This document shows, piece by piece, positions 1 through 6,329 of a stretch of 9,716 bases of DNA. Numbering within the stretch: position 1 is the stretch's first letter; each line of letters opens with the position of its first letter. Both the position numbers and the translations under genes were made by a program. Origin of the DNA: an uncultured Bacillota bacterium (GTDB lineage: Bacteria > Bacillota > Clostridia > Peptostreptococcales > Anaerovoracaceae); contig CAMOZS010000052.1 of assembly GCA_946631075.1 (NCBI GenBank), forward strand, positions 1-9,716, in the 5' to 3' direction. The notes below the pieces were generated by a model. The model saw only the letters and a program-made list of their open reading frames with translations. It had not been told where the DNA came from and ran no database searches.

Positions 1-1096
1 AAACCACTGCGGTGTAGCCGGCCTTCTTGGCCATCTCGATGGCGTCGAAGGTCTCGGTCAGGGTTCCGATCTGGTTGACCTTGATCAGGATGGAGTTGGC
101 CGCTCCGATCTCGATGCCTCTGGCCAGACGCTTGGTGTTGGTGACGAACAGGTCATCGCCGACCAGCTGGATCCGGTCGCCCAGTTCCTTGGTCATCATC
201 TGCCAGCCTTCCCAGTCGTCCTCTGCCAGGCCGTCTTCGATGGAGATGATCGGATACTTGTCGCAGAGCATCTTGTAGTACTCTACCATTTCTTCGGAAG
301 TCCTGCTGACTCCCTCACCGGTCAGGTTGTAGATCTTGCCTTCCAGATCATAGAACTCGCTGGCAGCGACGTCCAGAGCGATCCGGATGTCCTCGCCCGG
401 CTTGTATCCGGCCTTCTCGATAGCCTCGATGATCACCTGAATGGCCTCCTCGTTGGTGGCCAGGTCCGGAGCGTATCCGCCCTCATCGCCGACCGCTGTA
501 TTCAGGCCCTTGCCCTTGAGGATCTTCTTCAGGTTGTGGAATGTCTCCGCGCCCATCCGCAGAGCTTCGCGGAAGGAATCAGCGCCGACCGGCATGATCA
601 TGAATTCCTGGATATCAACAGTGTTGTCCGCGTGCGCGCCGCCGTTGAGGATGTTCATCATCGGTGTCGGCAGGACCTTGCCGTTCATTCCGCCCAGATA
701 CTGGAAGAGGGGCAGGCCGCAGGACTGAGCCGCTGCTCTGGCCACTGCCATGGAAACGCCCAGGATGGCGTTGGCGCCCAGCTTGCCTTTGTTCTCGGTC
801 CCGTCCAGCTCGATCAGCAGCTTGTCCAGGCCGATCTGATCGGTCGCTTCCCAGCCGATGATCTCCTCAGCGATGATGTCATTGACATTTTCCACTGCCT
901 TCAGGGTACCCTTGCCCAGGTATCTGGACTCGTCGCCGTCCCTGAGCTCAACCGCTTCATGAACACCTGTGGACGCTCCGGACGGTACGATCGCTCTTCC
1001 CTCCGCGCCGTCCTCCAGCACGACTTCAACTTCTACGGTCGGATTTCCTCTGGAATCCAGCACTTCTCTCGCGATAATGTCTTCGATATAAGCCAT
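1..1096 (-). CDS. eno: Enolase (phosphopyruvate hydratase), C-terminus cut by window edge
   Basis: Catalyses reversible dehydration of 2-phosphoglycerate to phosphoenolpyruvate, a cytoplasmic step of glycolysis. 365 codons are visible (frame starts at base 2). The family is about 430 residues, so roughly 65 C-terminal residues lie beyond the window, including the second active-site lysine (Lys393 in E. coli numbering). Visible features: the mobile loop SGAST at residues 39-43, His155 in the GGAHADNTVDIQEFM block with Glu164, GDEGG at 203-207, Mg ligands Asp242, Glu287 (SIEDG) and Asp314 (GDD), and catalytic Lys339 (LIKVNQIGT). The ATG at 1094-1096 has an AGGAGG (1104-1109) seven bases upstream. 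It lies 31 bases after tpiA, with no terminator and no mutase gene between them, so it is probably the last or near-last gene of the gap operon. Identification is secure. Confidence 0.97.
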   Translation of the reverse strand, partial: MAYIEDIIAREVLDSRGNPTVEVEVVLEDGAEGRAIVPSGASTGVHEAVELRDGDESRYLGKGTLKAVENVNDIIAEEIIGWEATDQIGLDKLLIELDGTENKGKLGANAILGVSMAVARAAAQSCGLPLFQYLGGMNGKVLPTPMMNILNGGAHADNTVDIQEFMIMPVGADSFREALRMGAETFHNLKKILKGKGLNTAVGDEGGYAPDLATNEEAIQVIIEAIEKAGYKPGEDIRIALDVAASEFYDLEGKIYNLTGEGVSRTSEEMVEYYKMLCDKYPIISIEDGLAEDDWEGWQMMTKELGDRIQLVGDDLFVTNTKRLARGIEIGAANSILIKVNQIGTLTETFDAIEMAKKAGYTAVV

Positions 1097-1127
1097 TTGT
1101 TTTCCTCCTATATACAATGGTTATTTC

Positions 1128-1874
1128 TTAAAAATCGATGATGGCCATCAGGTCCGCCGGCTTCAGGCTGGCTCCTCCGACCAGGGCTCCGTCGATCTCG
1201 TCCATGTTCATGATCTCGGTCGCGTTGGCCGGCTTGACGCTGCCGCCATACTGCAGGATCACTTCATCGGCTGTATCTTCATCATAGAGGTCGATCAGGA
1301 CCTTACGGATGAAGGCGCACATTTCCTCTGCCTGCTCCGGGCTGGCCGTTCTGCCTGTACCGATCGCCCAGATCGGCTCATAGGCGATGACCACCCGGCG
1401 CATATCTTCCGCGGAGATTCCGTCCAGACCGCCGACAAGCTGGCTGCGCACGAAATCGAAAAGTTCACCGGAATCCCTCTGCTCCAGGCTCTCACCAACG
1501 CACATGATGGGCCGGATGGGTCCTGCCAGAAGCTTCTTCAGCTTCAGATTGACTGTCTCATCGGTCTCGGCGAAATACTGCCGCCGCTCGGAATGGCCGA
1601 CGATGCAGTAGTCCACGCCCATCTCCTCCAGCATGGCCACGGAGATCTCTCCGGTATAGGCTCCTTCATCGGCAAAGTGCACGTTCTGCGCGCCGACGCC
1701 GATGCCGGTCCCCTTAAAAGCGTCGACCAGGGTCTGCAGATCGGTAAAAGGAGCGCATACGGCTGCCTTCACGTCTGTTCCCTGATAGAGCGCCTTGAAC
1801 TCTTCTGCAAAGGCTGACGCGTCCGCCTTTGTCTTGAACATTTTCCAGTTGCCCGCGATAAACGGAATTCTCAT
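1128..1874 (-). CDS. tpiA: Triose-phosphate isomerase
   Basis: Interconverts dihydroxyacetone phosphate and glyceraldehyde 3-phosphate in the cytoplasm. The 248-residue product is the normal family length for a single (beta/alpha)8 barrel. Catalytic and signature residues are all present: Lys11 in AGNWKM, His94 in IVGHSERR, and catalytic base Glu166 in AYEPIWAIGTG, whose following residues (about 167-174) are the flexible lid. The phosphate-binding YGGSV (209-213) and GALVGGASL (229-237) are also present. The start has AGGAGG at 1883-1888, eight bases upstream. That site begins just after the pgk stop codon, and the two genes are 15 bases apart, so translation is probably coupled. Nothing is unusual in the protein. 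Confidence 0.98.
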   Translation of the reverse strand: MRIPFIAGNWKMFKTKADASAFAEEFKALYQGTDVKAAVCAPFTDLQTLVDAFKGTGIGVGAQNVHFADEGAYTGEISVAMLEEMGVDYCIVGHSERRQYFAETDETVNLKLKKLLAGPIRPIMCVGESLEQRDSGELFDFVRSQLVGGLDGISAEDMRRVVIAYEPIWAIGTGRTASPEQAEEMCAFIRKVLIDLYDEDTADEVILQYGGSVKPANATEIMNMDEIDGALVGGASLKPADLMAIIDF

Positions 1875-1889
1875 AAGTTATACCTCCTG

Positions 1890-3074
1890 TTATTTTTCTT
1901 CGATGCAGGCGATGCCCGGCAGGATCTTGCCTTCCAGGAATTCCATGGAAGCCCCGCCTCCTGTGGATACGTGGGTCATCTTATCCTTCAGTCCGAACTG
2001 TTCGACCGCGGCCGCGGAATCTCCGCCCCCGATGACGGTGACCGCGTCGCTGTCTGCCAGCGCCTGAGCCACTGCCTTGGTTCCGGTCTCAAACTTCGGA
2101 TTCTCGAATACGCCCATCGGTCCGTTCCAGACGATGGTCTTGGCCTCAGCGATCGCCGCCTTGAAGAGCTCGATCGTCTTCGGTCCGATATCCATACCCA
2201 TCATGTCGGCCGGCATAGCGTCCGCATCAACGGTTTTGATTACATTATTATTCTCAAAGTCATCAGTCACGACCGCGTCCACCGGCAGGAGGATCTTCAC
2301 TCCGGCCGCCTCAGCCTTTGCCAGAAGCTCTCTGGACAGGTCGATGCTGTCGGCGTCCAGGATGGATGTGCCGATCTCATAGCCCTGGGCCTTGAGGAAG
2401 GTGTAGGTCATGCCTCCGCCGATGATGATGGAATCGACCTTCTTCATCAGGTTCTCGATGACCGGGATCTTGTCGCCTACCTTGGCTCCGCCCATGATGG
2501 CCACGAAAGGCCGCTCGGGGGACTCTACCGCGTCGCCCAGGAACTTGACTTCCTTCTCAATCAGGAAGCCGGAAACGGTCGGCAGATATCTGGAGATGCC
2601 GGCCGTGGAGCTGTGGTCTCTGTGAGCCGTTCCGAAAGCGTCGTTGACGAAAAGTTCGCCCAGGGAGGCCAGCTCGCCGGTGAAGGGCTCTTCGCTCTTG
2701 GTCTCTTCCTTCCTGTATCTGGTGTTCTCCAGCAGCATGACTTCACCCGGCTGCAGGGCAGCGGCGGTCTCTCTGATGTGGTCGCAGACCACGGTCGGGC
2801 AGGAGCTGAACTTGACTTCCTGGCCAAGCAGCTCGCTGAGACGGTCGGCTACCGGCTTCAGGGACAGCTCCGGCTTAGGCTCGCCCTTGGGCTTGCCCAT
2901 ATGAGACATGAGGATGACGCAGGCCTTGTTCTCGACCAGGTACTGAATGGTCGGAAGAGCGGAAACGATCCGGAAATCATCCGTGATCTTCCCGTCCTTC
3001 ATCGGAACGTTGAAATCGCATCTGACCAGGCATTTCTTGCCGGCCACATCGACGTCTCTGACTGTTTTCTTCAT
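1890..3074 (-). CDS. pgk: Phosphoglycerate kinase
   Basis: Transfers the acyl phosphate of 1,3-bisphosphoglycerate to ADP, giving ATP and 3-phosphoglycerate; monomeric cytoplasmic enzyme with two Rossmann-like domains. At 394 residues it has the usual bacterial length. The N-terminal 3-PG-binding domain shows VRCDFNVP (17-24), SHMGKPKG (57-64) and HRDHSSTAGI (151-160). The nucleotide domain shows GGAKVGDKI (195-203), NGPMGVFE (317-324), GGGDSAAAV (349-357) and the hinge/C-terminal STGGGAS (370-376). The SHMGKP block carries Lys61 where many family members have Arg. AGGAGG (3087-3092) is 12 bases from the ATG, longer than the 7-8 bases of its neighbours. A weak hairpin could pair 3081-3089 with 3102-3109 over part of this site. 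It is 42 bases after gap with no terminator, so it is probably cotranscribed. Confidence 0.98.
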   Translation of the reverse strand: MKKTVRDVDVAGKKCLVRCDFNVPMKDGKITDDFRIVSALPTIQYLVENKACVILMSHMGKPKGEPKPELSLKPVADRLSELLGQEVKFSSCPTVVCDHIRETAAALQPGEVMLLENTRYRKEETKSEEPFTGELASLGELFVNDAFGTAHRDHSSTAGISRYLPTVSGFLIEKEVKFLGDAVESPERPFVAIMGGAKVGDKIPVIENLMKKVDSIIIGGGMTYTFLKAQGYEIGTSILDADSIDLSRELLAKAEAAGVKILLPVDAVVTDDFENNNVIKTVDADAMPADMMGMDIGPKTIELFKAAIAEAKTIVWNGPMGVFENPKFETGTKAVAQALADSDAVTVIGGGDSAAAVEQFGLKDKMTHVSTGGGASMEFLEGKILPGIACIEEK

Positions 3075-3116
3075 AATATCTATGTTCCTCCTGTTTGTTA
3101 TAGGAAATATCGGATT

Positions 3117-4136
3117 CTAGAGCTCGTTGTGGTCCACCTTGTACATGTGTCTGATCAGCTCCATGACCTTGGTGGCATAGCCGTACTCATTGTCGTAGTA
3201 AGCGATCAGCTTGAAGAACTTGTCGTTCAGGGCGATGCCCATGGTGGCGTCGAAGATGGATGTGTTGGTGTCGCCGACGAAGTCGATGGTGACGCACTTG
3301 TCGGTGACATACTCCAGGATGCCCTTCAGCTCGTGCTCGGACGCCCACTTCATGGCCGCGTTGATCTCGTCCAGGCTGGTGGACTTCTTCAGCATGACGT
3401 TCAGGTCGACGACGGAAACGTCATTGGTCGGGACTCTGTAAGCGAAGCCGGTCATCTTGCCCTTGAGGGAAGGAATGACCTTGGCGACTGCCTTGGCCGC
3501 GCCTGTGGTCGTCGGGATGATGCTGTTGAATGCGGAACGTCCGATCCTCCAGTCCTTCATGTTTCTCTTATCGACGGTTACCTGCTTGGATGTCGCCGCG
3601 TGGATGGTCGCCATCAGACCCTGATCGATACCGAAGTTGTCCTCCAGGACCTTACAGATCGGCGCCAGGCAGTTGGTGGTACAGGACGCGTTGGAGACGA
3701 CCTTCATATCGGAAGTGTATTTTTCCAGGTTGACGCCGCAGACGAAAGTCGGGGAGTCGTCCTTGGCCGGAGCTGTGATGATGACATGCTTGGCGCCTGC
3801 GTCCAGATGGGGCTGGGCCTTCTCTGCTGTGTTATATGCGCCGGTACCTTCTACGATGTATTCCGCGCCGCACTCTGCCCACGGGATCATGGACGGATTC
3901 GACTCGCTGTAGACCGGAACTTCCTTACCGTTGAGAACCAGACCGCCTTCGTAGCGTCCCAGGGGAGCCGGGAATCTGCCGAATACGGAGTCATACTTGA
4001 GCATGTACTCCAGATATTCCAGATCCGCATTACGATAGTTGATGCCTGCGATCTCGATATCCGGCATGTCCATCGCTGTACGGATAGCCAGACGTGAGAT
4101 ACGACCAAATCCACTGATTCCAACCTTAATAGCCAT
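3117..4136 (-). CDS. gap: Glyceraldehyde-3-phosphate dehydrogenase, phosphorylating, with atypical cofactor site
   Basis: Oxidises glyceraldehyde 3-phosphate with phosphate to 1,3-bisphosphoglycerate, reducing NAD(P)+. 339 residues, standard length. The start chosen is the ATG at 4134-4136: AGGAGG (4144-4149) sits seven bases upstream, and the protein begins MAIKVGISGFG as expected. An in-frame start at 4163 would add nine unrelated residues and bury the ribosome site. The catalytic Cys152 (SNASCTTNC) and His179 are intact, as are TTTGAAKAV (209-217), Arg200 and YDNEYGY (314-320). Unusual points: the dinucleotide loop reads GISGFGRISR instead of GINGFGRIGR; Tyr34 replaces the Asp that normally binds the NAD adenosine ribose; and the loop after His179 (HAATSKQVTVDKRNMKDWR) lacks the usual DGP. 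The catalytic core supports a real GAPDH. NAD versus NADP preference cannot be assumed. First glycolytic gene of the cluster, 63 bases after rpoN. Confidence 0.95.
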   Translation of the reverse strand: MAIKVGISGFGRISRLAIRTAMDMPDIEIAGINYRNADLEYLEYMLKYDSVFGRFPAPLGRYEGGLVLNGKEVPVYSESNPSMIPWAECGAEYIVEGTGAYNTAEKAQPHLDAGAKHVIITAPAKDDSPTFVCGVNLEKYTSDMKVVSNASCTTNCLAPICKVLEDNFGIDQGLMATIHAATSKQVTVDKRNMKDWRIGRSAFNSIIPTTTGAAKAVAKVIPSLKGKMTGFAYRVPTNDVSVVDLNVMLKKSTSLDEINAAMKWASEHELKGILEYVTDKCVTIDFVGDTNTSIFDATMGIALNDKFFKLIAYYDNEYGYATKVMELIRHMYKVDHNEL

Positions 4137-4143
4137 TTTAAAT

Positions 4144-4149
4144 CCTCCT
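4144..4149 (-). promoter_or_regulatory. Ribosome binding site fixing the gap start
   Basis: AGGAGG on the minus strand, seven bases before the ATG at 4136. It lies inside the longer reading frame that begins at 4163, so it supports the shorter protein. Confidence 0.85.
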
Positions 4150-4174
4150 GCTTTGAAACACACAATAGTTCATA

Positions 4175-4203
4175 CATATATCGATCTGCTCATGCAGAAT
4201 CAA
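4175..4203 (-). promoter_or_regulatory. Candidate gap-operon promoter with internal palindrome
   Basis: Minus-strand -35 TTGATT (4198-4203), whose TGA is part of the rpoN stop codon, then 17 bases, then -10 TATATG (4175-4180). Each hexamer matches four of six consensus positions. The predicted start near 4168 would give a leader of about 32 bases, like the other promoters proposed here. The spacer holds the inverted repeat TCTGC-ATGA-GCAGA (4185-4198), a possible operator. This is inference from base composition and spacing. Read-through from rpoN is the alternative. Confidence 0.5.
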
Positions 4204-5627
4204 TATCTCTTTCTTCTGGATGAGGATGGTATATTCATCTCATCCCTGTATTTGGCCACTGTCCGCCGGGAGATCTCGAAGCCCTTCTCGGACAGCTGTC
4301 CGACGATGGCCTGGTCGCTGAAGGGTTTCTTCGGATCTTCGCTGTCGACGATCTCCTTGATGAATTCCTTGACACTGCTTGAGGAAACGCCCTCCCCCGA
4401 GCCGGCTTTGACCCCGGCGGAGAAGAAATGGCGCAGCTCATAGATCCCGTAGGAGCACTGCAGGTATTTGCCGTTGATGGACCTGGAGACCGTCGATTCA
4501 TGGATCCCCACATCTTCCGCGATCTCCCGCAGAGTCAGGGTCTTCATGTGCTTGCTTCCCCGTTCAAAAAAGTCCCTCTGCCGGCGGACGATAGCTTCGG
4601 TCACATTGTATATGGTCTGCTTTCGCTGATCGATGCTCCGGATCAGCCAGAGGGCGGAGTTGACCCGCTCCGACAGGTAGCCTGCCAGCTGGTCGTCGTC
4701 CTTGGCCTGATGGAGCAGCTTCCTGTAATAGGAGCTTACCCTCAGCTGGGGGGTATTGCTGTTATTGACCGTCACCGAGAAGCCGTCCTCCGTCTTCTCT
4801 ACGATGACGTCCGGTATGATGTATTTGGTCTCCTCGCCGCTGGTGAACTGCCGGCCCGGCTTGGGCTCCAGGGTCCGGATCACGTCCACCATCCTCTGGA
4901 TCTCCTCCGTCGATGCTCCCACCGTTCTTGCGATCACACTGAGCCGGTTTCCCGCCAGATCTTCCAGATGCTCCGTCACCAGGACCCAGAAGGCGTCCGT
5001 CATGAGCCCCAGGCTCTCCAGCTGGATCAGAAGGCATTCCCGAAGGTCCCGTGCTCCCACGCCGGCAGGGTCCATCCCCTGGACCAGGCGGAGGGCCTCC
5101 TCCACTTCCGGATGCTCCACCCGCAGAGCCTTGGCGATCTCCTCTGTCGATACGGTCAGGTATCCGTTCTCGTCCAGGGACTCGATGATGTATCTGGCGA
5201 TCCTGGTCTGCTGCTCCGGCCTTGCCGCCATCTGCAGCTGAAAGAGCAGGTGCTCCGGCAGGGTCAGGTCGTTATCGACATACCGCTCATAAAAGTCCGC
5301 GCTGTCGTCCTGCCGCTCGATCCACTGCCGGTCCCACTGGCCGTCTCTTCCCTCTTCATAGCTTCCCCGGATGTATTCCTCCCAGTCCTGGGACCGCTCG
5401 GGAGCGGGCGCCGGTTCTTCTGCTTCATCCTCCCCCCGCAAAGGCTGGTCCGCCTCGTGCTCCGGTTCCTGCTCCAGGACCGGATTGGTCAGGATCTGAT
5501 CCTGCACGTAAGTATCCAGTTCCTGTATGTTAAACTGGAGGATCTTGATCGCCTGGATCAATTCCGGCGTCATCACCAGCTTTTGGGTCTGTTCGATTGT
5601 CAGATCATATCCCAGCTTCATGCCCAT
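4200..5627 (-). CDS. rpoN: RNA polymerase sigma-54 factor
   Basis: Directs RNA polymerase to -24/-12 promoters and needs an ATP-hydrolysing enhancer-binding protein to open them. In Bacillota the regulon often covers carbohydrate transport or amino-acid use. 475 residues from the ATG at 5625-5627, chosen because GAGGTG (5636-5641) lies eight bases upstream; an in-frame GTG at 5636 would overlap that site. Domains: Gln/Leu-rich activator-contact region I (about 8-50, TQKLVMTPELIQAIKILQF), acidic region II (about 54-85), core-binding region (about 115-300), helix-turn-helix (about 366-385, REIAEDVGIHESTVSRSING), and the RpoN box SRRTVAKYR at 453-461, one change from the canonical ARRTVAKYR. All parts are present, so the protein should be functional. 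No enhancer-binding partner is in the window. It is followed by gap after 63 bases; in clostridial genomes rpoN is known to neighbour gap clusters. Confidence 0.97.
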   Translation of the reverse strand: MGMKLGYDLTIEQTQKLVMTPELIQAIKILQFNIQELDTYVQDQILTNPVLEQEPEHEADQPLRGEDEAEEPAPAPERSQDWEEYIRGSYEEGRDGQWDRQWIERQDDSADFYERYVDNDLTLPEHLLFQLQMAARPEQQTRIARYIIESLDENGYLTVSTEEIAKALRVEHPEVEEALRLVQGMDPAGVGARDLRECLLIQLESLGLMTDAFWVLVTEHLEDLAGNRLSVIARTVGASTEEIQRMVDVIRTLEPKPGRQFTSGEETKYIIPDVIVEKTEDGFSVTVNNSNTPQLRVSSYYRKLLHQAKDDDQLAGYLSERVNSALWLIRSIDQRKQTIYNVTEAIVRRQRDFFERGSKHMKTLTLREIAEDVGIHESTVSRSINGKYLQCSYGIYELRHFFSAGVKAGSGEGVSSSSVKEFIKEIVDSEDPKKPFSDQAIVGQLSEKGFEISRRTVAKYRDEMNIPSSSRRKRY

Positions 5628-5665
5628 GAACAACACACCTCGGACTGTCGCAATATCTCAAAATA

Positions 5666-5694
5666 AGTATACCACAAACCGCCGGTTTTGGGCA
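5666..5694 (-). promoter_or_regulatory. Candidate rpoN promoter with operator-like palindrome
   Basis: Minus-strand extended -10 TGGTATACT (hexamer at 5666-5671) with a weak -35 TGCCCA (5689-5694) at 17 bases. The predicted start near 5659 gives a leader of about 32 bases to the chosen ATG. The spacer is filled by AAACCGGCGGTTT (5676-5688), a 13-base palindrome with arms AAACCG and CGGTTT around one central base. That placement suits a repressor site. The -10 is convincing; the palindrome's role is inference. No terminator is seen between trmL and this promoter, so read-through from trmL is also possible. Confidence 0.6.
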
Positions 5695-5718
5695 GAGGTT
5701 TGGACTCTAAAGCAAGAA

Positions 5719-6195
5719 TTATTCCAAGCCGGGAAAGCCCATCTGGCGCAGGGCTTCAAAAAGGATGATGCTGACTGAATTGGACAGATTGAGGGACCTG
5801 AGCCTGGTGTCCTCGCTGAGGGGGATCCGGATGCTTCGCTCCCTGTTGGCTTCGATGAAGTCTCTGGGAAGGCCTGCCGTTTCCCTTCCGAAAAGGATCA
5901 TGTCCCCGTCCTGAAAAGAGATGTCCGTATAATAGCTGGCCCCCTTGGTCGTCGCCAGGAACATCCGGTCCCGCCTGCCTTTGTATTCCTCCAGAAAATC
6001 CTCCAGGCCCTCGTGGACCTGAACGGACACGTAGGGCCAGTAGTCCAGCCCCGCCCTCTTGAGGCTCCTGTCATCGATGGAAAATCCAAGGGGCTTGACC
6101 AGGTGAAGGACACTCCCCGTCGCCGCGCAGCTTCGGGCGATGTTTCCGGTGTTGGGCGGAATCTCCGGTTCCACCAGTACGATATGCAATGCCAT
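5719..6195 (-). CDS. trmL: tRNA (cytidine/uridine-34 2'-O)-methyltransferase, SPOUT family
   Basis: SAM-dependent methyltransferase that 2'-O-methylates the wobble base (position 34) of tRNA-Leu species in E. coli (TrmL/YibK). The Bacillus orthologue is annotated CspR. The 158-residue product is the standard short SPOUT form without an extra RNA-binding domain. Signature segments: PPNTGNIAR (13-21), FGRETAGLP (102-110) and the trefoil-knot SAM site SLNLSNSV (134-141). The family works as a dimer, sharing the active site across subunits. The ATG at 6193-6195 has GGAGGT (6202-6207) six bases upstream. It heads the minus-strand run trmL-rpoN-gap, 91 bases before rpoN, and is divergent from hom. 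Exact tRNA substrates in this organism are inferred from the family. Confidence 0.95.
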   Translation of the reverse strand: MALHIVLVEPEIPPNTGNIARSCAATGSVLHLVKPLGFSIDDRSLKRAGLDYWPYVSVQVHEGLEDFLEEYKGRRDRMFLATTKGASYYTDISFQDGDMILFGRETAGLPRDFIEANRERSIRIPLSEDTRLRSLNLSNSVSIILFEALRQMGFPGLE

Positions 6196-6216
6196 TGTTA
6201 TACCTCCGTCGGTTTC

Positions 6217-6225
6217 AGTATATCA
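6217..6225 (-). promoter_or_regulatory. Candidate trmL promoter (extended -10)
   Basis: Minus-strand TGATATACT, a TGn extended -10 (hexamer 6217-6222), with no good -35. The predicted start near 6210 leaves a leader of only about 15 bases, just enough for the GGAGGT site. An inverted repeat TCACC-CTGCC-GGTGA (6223-6237) abuts the -10; with five-base arms it may be chance. Confidence 0.55.
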
Positions 6226-6263
6226 CCCTGCCGGTGAAAAATCTTCCCGCCCTCAGGTTTTCA

Positions 6264-6292
6264 GTGACTTTTTTGCCGGAATCGTGTAGAAT
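6264..6292 (+). promoter_or_regulatory. Candidate hom promoter
   Basis: Plus-strand -35 GTGACT (6264-6269, four of six matches), a 17-base spacer and -10 TAGAAT (6287-6292, five of six). The predicted start near 6299 gives a 31-base leader to the TTG start. There is no room for a T-box or other large riboswitch between promoter and gene. Confidence 0.6.
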
Positions 6293-6301
6293 GAATTCAT
6301 T
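6290..6301 (+). promoter_or_regulatory. Perfect 12-bp palindrome at hom promoter
   Basis: AATGAATTCATT is its own reverse complement. It overlaps the end of the -10 and the predicted transcription start of hom. The position fits a repressor operator. No regulator gene is visible nearby, so the function is inference. Confidence 0.4.
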
Positions 6302-6316
6302 AACGAAGATATTCAT

Positions 6317-6322
6317 GGAGGA
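6317..6322 (+). promoter_or_regulatory. Ribosome binding site selecting a TTG start for hom
   Basis: GGAGGA sits seven bases before TTG at 6330-6332. The in-frame ATG at 6315-6317 overlaps this site and has no purine-rich site of its own, so TTG is the better start. Confidence 0.8.
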
Positions 6323-6329
6323 TAGTGTT

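Noticed and set aside
772..787. TGGCGCCCAGCTTGCC, resembling a sigma-54 -24/-12 promoter with correct GG-GC spacing
   Set aside because: It lies inside eno, where the opposite strand encodes the conserved GKLGANA block, so codon constraints explain it. It points antisense with no gene to drive.
1971..4097. A 708-codon open frame on the plus strand opposite pgk and gap
   Set aside because: It is antisense to two unmistakable enzymes, has no ribosome site and shows no recognisable domain. It arises because codon bias of the real genes leaves few stops on the other strand.
4137..4163. Longer gap start adding nine residues
   Set aside because: No ribosome site before 4163, and the strong AGGAGG lies inside the extension. 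The family N-terminus begins at the shorter start.
4428..5666. A 412-codon plus-strand frame opposite rpoN
   Set aside because: Antisense shadow of a complete rpoN, with no plausible start signal and no family resemblance.
5628..5718. Terminator or riboswitch between trmL and rpoN
   Set aside because: There are short complementary segments (CAAACC and GGTTTG) but no stable stem followed by a T-tract. The promoter reading accounts for the sequence.
6189..6329. Longer hom starting near 6189, or at the ATG at 6315
   Set aside because: The first would cross the trmL start and both promoters. The second overlaps its own Shine-Dalgarno sequence. TTG at 6330 has proper spacing.
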